From Dirofilaria immitis (Eukaryota > Nematoda > Chromadorea > Rhabditida > Onchocercidae), in NCBI GenBank assembly GCA_024305405.1, contig JAKNDB010000092.1:3308501-3372500 (forward strand): a stretch of 64,000 nt of DNA. The letters run 5' to 3'. Made by a program: the position numbers and the translations under genes. Below are positions 44,408 through 56,670 of this stretch, in pieces; within the stretch, counting starts at the first letter, position 1, and the number at the start of each line of letters is the position of its first letter. A model generated the notes under the pieces. It saw only the letters and a program-made list of their open reading frames with translations, was not told the DNA's origin and did no database searches.

Positions 44408-47400
44408 TTATTTTCCCATTGTTGCAGTAGTAACAATATTTGTATCAGAAGTAGTTGATTCTGAGATGAATTTCGATGGACAAATAGTGCCAGTAAAATT
44501 AGGCAAATTATCACGCGGACGATCCAAATCGAATAAATATTTTAGATCAGCAATCGTTAATTTACTTAGTTTCTTTGATGAAACTCTGAAATAGTCCCAA
44601 ACGATTTATTGAGATTTTAAGTATTTTCATAAAGTTTTTTCTTTTGGAAATGTAAGGTAACATATATATTTAAATGTAATTCAAAAACCAAAACTTAAAT
44701 CTAAAAATCTAACATAAGAACAAATCTTTTCACCAAAATTAAGTTTTAATAAAACTGCCATCAGAAGCAAAAAGCAAATGCAAAAAAATCATTTAACTTT
44801 TTCAAAGGAGAGAAATTTCAAGTCAACTGAAATCAATAACAGAGCTCTTCGATCGCAAAACCAATTTAAATGCACAGCAGATATATCACATCAAGATCAA
44901 GACAAAACAATCAACTCAAGAGAAAACTCAAACTAAAAAAACTCAAAATAATGGTTTAACTACGAAAAAATGAACATTATAGCAGACTTTTAATGAAATG
45001 ACATAAATACCTACCCTTCTAGAACATCTTTTGATAGAGTTTGCTTTATCTGCTGCAATGCCAAAACACGTTCTTCAATCGTTTCAAGACACACTAACCT
45101 ATAAAAATATCTTGCTTTCTATCACAACAAGCAATAAATTTGTTATAATTCTGTAAGGTAAATTTTGAAAATTCTAATCGGTTCTTCAAAATGTTTCAAA
45201 AATATGATTTAAAAATTCATAAGAATTAAAATCCAAGCCAATTTTTTTCTAGAAATAAAACTAAGTTTGATGATGATGAATTCAGACTTGTGTACAAAAA
45301 CATTCTTCGTTTGTCCAATCCTATAAATGCGATCACAAGCCTGTTGTTCGAGAGCAGGATTCCAGTGCAAATCGACGAGGAACAGATGATTACCGCCAAC
45401 CAAGTTCAGTCCTACTCCGCCGGCTGTCAGTGACAACAACATAACACGAGGTCCGTTGTTAATCTCATTGAAGCTATTGGCTCTCTTTTGCCTGAAACAT
45501 TTCCGATTATCTTTTGGAAATACACGAGAAAGCGAAGTTGATTCAAAAGAATTTCAATACAATATGGATAATCACTTGAATCTTACTGACAAGTTTATTA
45601 AAGAAATACATTACAGATTTTCTTTCTTTCACTGAGAAATGAATTTAGATATCAATAAAATTTCGAATAAGAGAATAATGATAGCACTACCTATCACTGC
45701 TTGGAACTTTTCCATTGATAGATGTATACAAAACTTGCTTTCGTTCCAAATGATACTCCAGAATGTTCAAAAGGCTGGTCCATTGACTTACAATAACACT
45801 GAAAAATATCGACCATCAAATATGCTTCCATATCGATTACCATGTACATATAGAAGTGTAAGCCTTTTATGATGATATTTTATGCGAAAATAAAAATTAT
45901 GACGGATTCTGATATAATACGAATAACAGTAGTTCGCTTAGTTAGATAATTATACTCAGCAACAATAATACACCTTATACTTCCGATTTAAGCCACTAAA
46001 GTTCACGATTACAAAGTCACAAAAATTTCATGCAAATCTTACCATTTATCACCGCAGGTAAGAGCATAGTCCATTTGTTCAAATAATTTTTAATCTGAAA
46101 ATTAATAACCGGATTTCGAATATAATTTTCAAAATAAAAAATTAGGGAACCCTTCAACTTGAAAATTGACTGACTTAAATTATAAATTAAGGACTACAAT
46201 ATCAAAATAACATCAAAGTTACTGATTATGTAAATCAGTAACTTGACATCATCTATATCTTGAAAAATCAATTATCTTTGTTGAAAGAAAAGTTTTCTGA
46301 AAGAGTTGTTCTATTTGCTCATTTCCATCGCTCAGCTGTAATTTCGCAGAAAAGGCTTTTTCATCCAAAAGAGACAAATTTGAAAAATATTTCGACAACA
46401 TTTCCGCATCTTCATTCTTTTCAACACCCAATGTCTGGAGTGCTTCCATATCGATTACCTAGAGTTTCTTTAATTGCTTTAGTTTTTGATCTGAATATCC
46501 TATTATAACAATATTCACCATATCAGTGTTTTACTTCGAGTAACTAATGCAGATTTTTAAAAAATTAAAACGATTAATTAGTTAATACTTGATTGATTAA
46601 TGCAAGATGGACACAAGCTTGTCGCAAACGCATTAACAATGTTAGTACACACGTCATTGTTTGAAAATTATTGTTCTTCCGAATTGCTTGTAGATCACCT
46701 ATAATAAAAATTCGTAAAAATTATAACAACTTTCGTATAAAGATTTTAATATTATTATTGTTTATAAATAAACCACTTCTGGAAATATTTAGTCTAATCT
46801 ATCTAAAAGAAATCTTGGCTTCCTTGATCATGCAGAATATTTTTTTTCCACCAACAATCACATCTACTATAGTATTTAACTCTCTGACTTCTGGCTAAAT
46901 TGAATGTTCTTGATTGTTTAAATTCAAATATAAATCTAATAAATCATTTATAAAAATATTAGATTATGTAAATGCAATCTCATGAGTCAAACTTTAATCT
47001 CTTCAAAATCACTGTCTCTTCATCACCATTAAAATTTATATAACATAAACCTGAAAACCGACTTCTTGCTGGTTTATTATTAGCATTTGTCCATCCAATA
47101 CCACATAAATCCTGTACTCTTTCCTCTCGTTTTTTGATTAATTCTTTTACTTGCTGCCTTTAAATTCTAAGATTTTCGAAAAATTAAAAAATTTGTGTAT
47201 CATTTATTTTGTTAATTACTGATAAGAAAATTTATTCAGTCCATATGCTTATAACTATGTAGAAAAATCATAATTGAAAACTGTAGTTTTCCAGATAAAT
47301 TACGATCAAAATTTGAATAATTTTTTTATCCGGCTATAGTATTTTCTAAATGAGTATTAACCTCGAAATCTGAAACATATAATCGTAAACTTTCTTCTCG

Positions 47401-50400
47401 ATGCCTTCAAGTTTCATAACAATCTTCTCATACATTCTCGATTTTAGATCGACCTCCAAAATTCCAACATCAATCAAATTTTAAAAGATTTTTTGAATTA
47501 CATCGTCCATATTTCAGGTTATTAGCCCTTTCCATAAATTTTTGTAGCCTTAATTGATATAAATTCTCAAAAATTCAAATATTTCAGTAATACTCGAAAT
47601 CTTAAGTCCCTAGGATACTAATAAAGAAACATAAACATTATATAAATATTAGCCTATTTCATAAATTCTGTACACCTTGTTACACAAAAATTTCCGCAAA
47701 CAAGAACTGGCTTGATATTATTATCGATCATGATATCATCACCAAAGAGTACTTGATGAATTTAATCTCCTGAATAAAATCTCCTAGCAATTCTAATTTC
47801 TATATTTACAGTTCTAATAAAAAAATTAATAATAAAGAAAAATACAATTGGTTTATTTGTTTCTGTATATAACTGATTTTTTCTCTCCGCAGCAACAAGC
47901 CTTTCACCAAGGTATTTAATCTTTGTGATGATGAATCTGTAAAAAATTTCACAAACATAAGCTAAGAAAGCGAAACGGAAAATGTAAATCAGAAACTGAA
48001 GGAAACATTTAAATAAAAAACATACGTGCTGATAAAATATATTCTTTCCAAACAGCTTCTTCATCGAACGGCACCACGCGCAGAAATCTAAAACAATTTT
48101 CAACATTGAACAACACTTTGTGCTGATCTGTAAACATAACTGAAGGAACAAAATATATTTCGAATATAAAAAATAGGAAGACTTTTGGATTAACTACATA
48201 ACAATGTATTTAATTCAAAAGTAAACTAGACGGAAAATGTCTGAACCTGATCAAGGAATACAAATCCCATAAGTTATTGTGAATTGGTGTGCCTGTAAGG
48301 CACCAGCGAGTTGCAGCAGGAATTTTACAACACGCTTTAGAAATCAATGATGTCTTATTTTTAATGTGATGGGCCTCATCTAGAATAATACGTTCCCAGT
48401 CTATCTTCGTTAGTGCCGAGCCTGACTTTTGGAAATCTGAAATGATTGTCATGATCCATTCTTACTTAAGTCATGTTTGGAACTAATTTACGAATGACTT
48501 GCAGACAAACTCATTTCAGAGAATTAAAAATTTATTTATTTGGCAACAATAAGTACCAAAATTTCGAAATGATGGCAAACCTTCCTTTTTGTTTTTTCTT
48601 TCCCATTCTTTTCTCCACGGGAACTACCAATATCATCATTACTCCTTCGCTTTCAATATCAGCTTTAGTAAATTTTTCGGTTAATTCACTACTCACAACT
48701 CCATATGTAGTGATAACAACATCATAACGCGCAAGACTGAGAAAAAAATTTGTTTAGTTTAATGTATTAAATGAACAAAATTTCAAAAGTGATATGAAAA
48801 ATTACCATTTTGCATCTATATCGCGCTTATGCTTGGGTCCATGGAATAAATATCGAGAAAGAAAGTCATTTTTTACATGTTTTTGAAATTCTGCCTCCCA
48901 CTGGAAGATTAAAGAAGCTGGAGCAACAATTAGTGTAGCTCTGGACGGGATTAAACAACTGTCTGAAGATAAAACTAAAATTGGCGATGACAAGGATACA
49001 CTTTTTCCCAAAATTATCTATATTTAGGATGAAATAAAGAAGAGTTTCAAAAATCAAGATAGAGAGAAGAAATTTATATTGAACAGCAGGCAACATTTCA
49101 AAAAAAAATTAAAAAAATCAAAATAAAAAAAATTAGATCAATAAGAATGTTAAGCCAACAAACTTTTAGTATCTCTTTTGTTTAATCCATCAGTTAGCTC
49201 TGCATTCTGCTTACGCCTTTCCTTGACATTTACAATAAGTGAAATCATACTTAATGTCTTGCCTAACCCCATATCATCTGCTGAAATCGATAGTGATCTA
49301 TCCAAAATTTTGGTAACAACGGTGGATCATATTAATTTGATAAGCAAACTTATCAATATGTTCAAGAAAACAAAAATACAATTGGATATAAAAAACTTAC
49401 AACAAATTTGTTTAAATCTCGAATTCAAATTAGAATTTGTTTGTTAAAACCAAGCAGAAAGTTAAGAGTAAAATCCAGTAAAGATCTCACGTACCAAGAA
49501 TACCACCAGGGAAAGCTTGTCTCTCACGCCACAGCAACCAGGTAAGGCCTTCTTTTGATGCGGCATTAATTCAGTAATCAAACTCAGTGGTGTATCCGTT
49601 TTTACATTTTCTGGGACATTTGCAAGAGAACTGGAAAAATTTAGCGAAATACATGTGTATATATTATATACTGATATTTCAGCCAAAATTTTGAATCCCA
49701 CACATTCGATTAGAAAGTAAAACAAGAATTTCCTCAATTTTATTAACAAACTTAATTTACCTATGCATCTGAGCTATAACTTGTCCAGTAACTGCATTGG
49801 CCAAACAAATTCGATTATTTGTCATTTTTCCACCAAAGAGCCGACGTCCTATGAATGAATAATTAGAAAAGAAAAATAAATCCAATTCTCTTAATGAAAT
49901 TTTAGCACATAATTTTCTATTACGATAAATTACCTCTATCCATAGTTTGAGGAGAAATGATTGGTAATTCTTTTTTTCTGAGCAACACTAGCTTTTTCGT
50001 TTCCAACATATTCTGCAAAATCACAAAAAAAGTATATCGAAAATATTCAAGATGCAGAATTACTACTTCTTGGTTCTTCCTTAAAATCATTAGTTCTTAC
50101 ATAAACAAAGAATATTATTCAACTACACGATGTTACAGATTACAGTTCAATTATTTAGATTCTTCAGCTTTTTGCAACATTTTCGTTTTTTCAATAATAA
50201 TTATTCAGATCCTCGTTCTGTTAGCTCGAAATTATTAAAATCAATCCATGCGCAACAAAAACTTCAGCTTTCCTTACCTAAAAATGATTTATCACCGGCT
50301 ACTAAACCATCATGCGATGATAGTAGTGACATAATTAGTATCATTTAACACTTTGAAACTTGCATTGATAATAAAAATTTAGTATGTTGCTGTTACCACT

Positions 50401-53400
50401 TGTTGATTACAACGAATTCTGGAACATCAATAACTCTTCTTTATTTTATATTGTCAGAACAATCGAAATCAAACCATTTGAAGTGCCACTTTTATCCTTT
50501 TCAAATACGTCTAGACTGTTTAATCTTCTTTGCAATATTTTGACTTTGTCTAATAATCGCTGTCCAAAGTCTGGCAATTTCGACAAATTCGCGCTCCTTT
50601 TGAGATTCTAAAACCAAACGCTGACAAAATACGCATATAAATATATCTTGGAAAATAAACTTTTCTAATTACCTTCAAATTATTCAATTGCCTCTCCAAT
50701 TCAATTCTCGATAAGGTTGCTGGAATCTGAAAATGCAAAATAAGTTTTTTTTGTATTCATTAATTAAAAATATTATGTCTTTTTATCAATTAATCGCCGT
50801 CGCTGGAAAATGCATCAAGTAATATCTCTGATTTTTAATACTTCCCAACATTTCATTAATTACAACTGATCTTTCATCTGATGCTTTTTATCGATTAAAA
50901 AAAATGCCCACAGGATTTGACTATTAATAAATGATTTCTGTCATAAAACTGTCATAAAATTTTTGAACTTTTGAAAACAGTTTATTATGAAAGCCCAAAT
51001 ATTACTAATAACAGCTAACTTTCTCCGCAGGTCCAGTTATTGAAGAGGAATGTGACGGAGAAAAATGTCCAATAATTTGAATGTCATTTTCGGAAGCGTC
51101 ATTTATCGATGTTGCAGCAAATTTATTTGCAGTAATCTGAAAAAGAAACTAATATTCTTCGATAAAATAAGTTATTAAAAGACAGTTTTCAAACTTCATG
51201 TTCTAGAACGAGTATCTGCTTTAACAATATCGATTTCTTGAAATTATTAAGGAGACAAATTCTTAAAATTAAAAGCCTGTTGCAACAAGCAATAAATTCA
51301 GTTGTTATACGAAAGAAAATATACACGCATATTACTGGCAGAGAATGAAGCTATTAGATCGTTAAATAACATAAATTTAATACATAAATTCAACTACAAG
51401 GAAGATCAACTTAGACTGAAAATATAAAAGTTTCTTTTATCAATCATTCAACGGTAGAAGTACACATAAATTACATCGTGATATGTGCATAACATAGCTT
51501 TATCATCATTTAGATAATTTACCAAATTTTCCGTCAATTTTAATTTGCTCAGTATTTGAAACTATATAAGTTATTCTGTTCAGAGAAATTAATCGTAATT
51601 AAATTTTTACTAAATCAACAACATCTTAAGTTTAGAACAAAACAGTTAGACCAAAAACCTAAGCATCTGATAGTTATGAAGTGATAACAAGCTCCCTCCC
51701 TTTCTTTTGGTCTTTTTCTGCATCTTTACTGAAAAAAGTTTTTATTTGTTTGGTCTCGATACTTTAAAAATCAGTCCAGAACTCCAACGACTGAATATAA
51801 ACTTACTAGGACACATTTTTCAATATTGTTCGACCCTTCATTCGACGAATTTGCGCTACTGATATGAACGCAATCTTCATTCAAACTGCTTGATACAGTT
51901 ACATCTTCAATTTCATTTAACATCGATATGTTTGCTTTTTCATCCAAAAATGACAAGCAGCTATTATCACTAATAACTTCATCTTCCAATGAAATAGTAA
52001 ACTGCGGACTGCAAAAATAAAGTAGGCAATTATTCAGTGAAAATCTTAAACATATTAAATTTACAAAGATCTCTTATTTTACTACGATCAATTTTTTAAT
52101 GGCAATCATTCATCATAATTAAGAATCATTTTTACGAATGGCAATATATTCAGTGTAAAGATTACGCTATCTATAAAAATATTTCCTTCATCGAAGATGT
52201 TTTTAGCGTTCTTTTAAATCGTTTTTTCCAAATTCAAGATAATAAGCATAAATATTTGTTTAAAATACCTAATCGCTATATTCGTCGGTGAAATTCCTGC
52301 ATTTCGCTTACTTTCGAATTATCGCTCGTAGCAAATATATTATTTAGGCCGCAGTTATTCGTCTATAACACCAATACTTTATTTTCACTCGTTGATAACA
52401 TGCAGATATTTCTTTCATTAAAAGTATATTTGTTTGATTAAAAATACAAATTATATTTTCATGGATGAAGAGTTGAAGTAAGTACAGCACTAAATTTCTT
52501 CTTTAAAAGAGATTAAATTTCATGAATGTTCAAACATGAACCGACAATACCGACAAAGAAGTCACATCAAAATTTTAGTTCTTTTGCATCTGGCATCATG
52601 AAGATCTTAATAAATAACGATAACAGCCCGCTTACTTTTTGTTTTTCTTATACAAGTCCGCTTCACCATTTGTAGAGCTTCTTTTACTGATATCCATGTT
52701 ATTAGTTTGTTCTATTGCGCTAACTTGCATTTGACTAGCAAGTACTTTATCACCAGTACAAGAAGCTTTTAGAGTTGCAATTTCTAATATATCTGCAGTT
52801 TGAACAGCACAACCCCATGTAATTTTCGTTTCTATAAAGAAAATGGACAATGTTTGCACATAACATTGTTTCAAGCTACCCTTTCTATGATGATCATATA
52901 GAGAATAACACGAAAAAAAATTTTGTACAAAAAAGAATGGTGTGGCATTTTATCAGTAGTCACATATATAAAGAAAAAAATTTTTGATAGCCATAATTTC
53001 TTAAATTCTTCAAATTCCTATCTAGAAATTTCATAATGCAATAAAAACTTTTTAAGATGATTTTCATCAGAAATACCAAAGATTCTAAAAATACTTCATG
53101 AAGATCGTTTGCCAGAGCAGTTAATTGACCATGTTTTTCTCTTTTTCTCGAGTTCAAAAGATGAAGCTGCAACCAGAATTCATTAATTTCTAATTATATA
53201 TATATTAAGCCTTCAGTCATTCACAACATTATCAAAGTTTTGCAGCTGCTTCCGAACATTGTTTTCTTAATAATTTCACTTGAATCTGATCTCAATTACA
53301 TATATTATACTTTTATATTGCACCAAAATGACAATAGAGATTAAATTAATAAATGGAAAATGTAATTCTAGATTTTCCGTCTGCTAATTCAAATGGAAGC

Positions 53401-55521
53401 CGTTTATATGGAATTAGTGAAATATAACAGCATTATTTAGAAAGACATTAAGCCACACCACTAAGAATACTGCGACTTCGATCATCTCTTTTATTCGATT
53501 GAAAGTCTGAAATTTATATAGAACGAAAAAAGATTAAACAATAAATGAAAAATTTATTTTTAGCATTGCAATTTTTAGCATTCAGACTTTAAAATTCCAA
53601 TTGAAAATACATCGTTTTTCATCATATGGAAAAGATCAAACAGATTCTACTACTTACTTTTTCTCTATTGTTGGAAATATCATTTGATGAAGACGATTTT
53701 GCTAACAGTCCCTTTGCATCTGAAGTCAATGCACTATTCTGAAAAATTTCATCTGGAAAACCTCTCAATTGAAAGTTTTTCGTTTTCATATCTCATTTAT
53801 TTACGTCAAACAATTGACAGTATTAAAACAGTTTTTTTTTAACTCTTGGTCGAATTAAAACATAATTTACTCTCAACTGAACCCTTCCAAGCTCATATAT
53901 TTTGCAAATTATCAACCGAAAAATAATCTTATATCTTCCTTTCTTGTTTTTCTTGTCAGAAACAAAACTGTTGCCAATTTTTGTGTTCAATTATTATAGT
54001 AAATAATTAATATATTTCTAAAAAAATAAGTCCCTTCTTTATTAATTTCTCATTTCTACATAATATTAGACTATCTTACTCAATAATTCAACGAAATTTT
54101 AGTTTTAAAATACCAGTGAAGATGAACAAGTCAATATTATGAGACAATTTTCAGCGTTGTTGCAAATGTCTTTCATCTATGTGCTCCTATCTTTTGATTT
54201 CTTTTAATCTCCTATTGTATGAATTTTTGATGCATGAATAATCAAAACTCGATCCCTGTTTAATCTCAAGTTATCTTAAGCATAAACTTAGAGACTGGAA
54301 AATTCTGTTATTCTTTAATAAAAAATATTCATTTAATTTGTGTTCAATGCTGAAATTACATCTAAGAAAAAGTTAAATTAAATTTTGAAATAATATGCTT
54401 CCTAAATGTGTGGTTATTTATCGAAACAATATGAACGATATATGGATTTCATAGAACAATGGCACTTACACGGGAGTTGAAGTAGTTGGTCCTAACTCTC
54501 TCTGTCTTATCTTTCCGATTGGTGACATTAAATCCAATGATGTATTTACAGAAGGAGGAAAGCTTTCATGTTTTGCTTGCTGCTCGATTTTTCTCATTGT
54601 CATATCATCGTTCAATAACATCTCTCTGAAATTTGAAAAAAAACAGCGAAAGAATGACTGCAGGAAAAATATATCGAGCGTACCTCAATGCTGCTGTATT
54701 TTAATTCATCTTTTGAGCACATATCAAGTACCGTAATCCGTTTGATTGCACCGATAACTGGACACAAATCATGTATATCTCGAGATATAACTTAAGCAAC
54801 GAGGGTATCATATTATGCTTCTTTTGAAAATAAACAGCTAGACCAGAAAGCAATTCAAGATATATTCATGTAACGAGATATGAAAAATAAGTACAGGATA
54901 AGGTATAATCACACAACAGCAAAACATATATAAACAACTATCTTATCTACTATATATCTGACACATCAATAAACTCACTATCACGCAACCGCGAAATACC
55001 AAATTGCTACAGTAAACACACCACTGATATCTCTTAAAGCTGCATGCTGTCGCTAAAATACTTCCCCACATGTCTTTTATTGGACTGCTGAGGTGAAGGA
55101 GGTGGAGGGTGACTGCTTGGAGGGCTTAGGTTTCTTCTGAAATAAAGCAAAATACACTCTAAAAAGAACCACCGAATAGAGAATACAGTCAAGATTATAT
55201 CGTAGAATAATCTTAAAGATTAGCTTAAAAGTTTTTTCAAACAATAAACAAAGAACTAATTAATCATTGTTTCGAAAATAAAATTAACGGGCCAGATATT
55301 CAAGAATTGAAATTCAATTGGATAAGGGTACAAATATTTGCATAGCAACATAAAAACGGCCATTGAAAAGGATTTATTTCTTTCCTCTCATTGCATGTGC
55401 TTAAATTCAAATATTTTCTTCCAGTGTTTTCTAACAAAACTTTTTCAAAAGATTGCGGATTTCTAACATTTCTAAATAAAAAGGCACTTCCTGCCTCTTC
55501 GAATAAATACTCCTCTGCCAT
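44408..55521 (-). CDS. TTF2: Transcription termination factor 2 (TTF2/Lodestar), SNF2-type ATPase
   Basis: TTF2 is a nuclear ATP-dependent factor that releases RNA polymerase II and its transcript. About 27 exons, roughly 1,100 residues. Exon 1 (55521-55358) starts [11 protein letters not shown] and contains GRKY and NPFQW, which fits a GRF zinc finger that has lost most cysteines. Its CC|A junction to the proline-rich exon near 55138 is in phase. An acidic, Ser-rich linker runs through exons near 54635, 53740, 52830, 52013 and 51138. The ATPase begins near 49631: DDMGLGKT (49286-49164), [13 protein letters not shown] (48962), ITTYGVV (48738), LDEAHHIKN and LTGTPIHNN (48437-48249), [11 protein letters not shown] (48089), [10 protein letters not shown] (about 45810-45690), [11 protein letters not shown] and [11 protein letters not shown] (about 45490-45289), [14 protein letters not shown] (45100), and [13 protein letters not shown] in the last exon (44585-44408), which adds about 40 residues. 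One base is missing near 49543 and another at 46087-46091; the N-terminal exon chain is the least certain part. Confidence 0.9.
45824..46459. repeat. 18-base sequence shared by a TTF2 exon edge and a downstream intron
   Basis: gcttccatatcgattacc is found at 46442-46459 and at 45824-45841. The first copy spans the 5' edge of the TTF2 exon that reads [14 protein letters not shown] on the minus strand. The second lies in the intron just before the VIVSQW exon. Short flanking similarity (gaaaaatat followed by tcgac) suggests a partial local duplication. Confidence 0.7.
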
Positions 55522-56670
55522 TATTGTTACAACAACTTAATAGTATATAATTGTTGCAGCAATTCATTTATTTGCGGAATCTACCAACAATAGCGAGTGA
55601 ATTAGACTAAACACCTATCATAACTGATCTCCTTCGATCTCTGCATGGAAATACTACTATCATCCTATCATCTACCACGTTATACATTTTGCGGTATCAG
55701 TAGGCATTCAAGACATCTGGGACCGCCAAACCCAATTTTAGCTTTCTGGGATTCTTCCTTTCATATCGACTCTGCGAGAGCAAGACATAATTCTTGACAG
55801 AGATCCCAATGCTTGGAGAGGCTGATAAAGCTTCTTTCAATTGTTTACTATCTCATCGAGACATGCTGGTAGTTTTAAGCATAGGAATGCGCGATACAAC
55901 CTGTAATTGATGTTATTTGATTACATTGTTATAATACTCACTTTGCCCGAACCATTGTTGTTAACATTGACGCTATTATAGCTAAGCTTTTTATGATTCA
56001 TTTTAATTACACTTCTAAAAACTTGACACAGTTTTTTCTTCAGATCTCAGATAATCCAGATGTCTGAAGATGCTTCGAGACACACGATGGATATTAGTAA
56101 TAGCAAGGTTTCAGTTCCTCATTAATCAAGCGTACAAATCTGAATTTCGTTAGCTTTCTTAATTGTGTATCAGAGATGTATTTCTCTGTGGCTTTGGAAT
56201 TCCTTACTTAATTATGTTGCTTGAATTCTTCAGAACTCTTAAAAATTAACATTGTCTAGATATGGATGATCATTTTTTTCGGAATGTATTTTTAATTTAG
56301 AAATTTATTAGAGAGCAGGTTTTAGTTATGTATACACTTCATCGTATTTTTAGAAAATCTTTTCAAAGGAAACCATAATTTGTATTTTCTATGCTTGAGT
56401 GATTTTTCTAAAATTAATTTATAATATTTCTTTTCTCGCTTTTAATAAAACAGGAAATCCTTCGTTTTCTTCATACTTTGGAAATATGAGATAGTCAGTT
56501 ATTCTAGTGATGCATTCTTATTCAATTCCAGAAAAATTCTCTTCGCAATATGAAGTAATGAAAAAGAAACGAAGTTCAATTACTGTTAACTTTATCTTCC
56601 TTGTCCTTATTTAAATATTTGTTGGGGTACCGTATTTATATGTTACATTTTTATAAAATAGACGTTTCAG
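55522..56670. promoter_or_regulatory. Shared divergent upstream region, TTF2 and CMTR1
   Basis: About 1.15 kb between two outward-pointing start codons. The CMTR1 ATG directly follows a splice acceptor (gacgtttcag, ending at 56670), which could be a spliced-leader or 5' UTR acceptor. I see no gene in the interval and cannot assign promoter elements. Confidence 0.4.

Noticed and set aside
33881..44585. Armadillo-like N-terminus plus coiled coil read as CIP2A
   Set aside because: The coiled-coil signature HLLYERCGRLLHAERNRR and the N-terminal helical motifs match hamartin; the upstream exon at 44585-44408 is the C-terminus of TTF2, not part of this gene.
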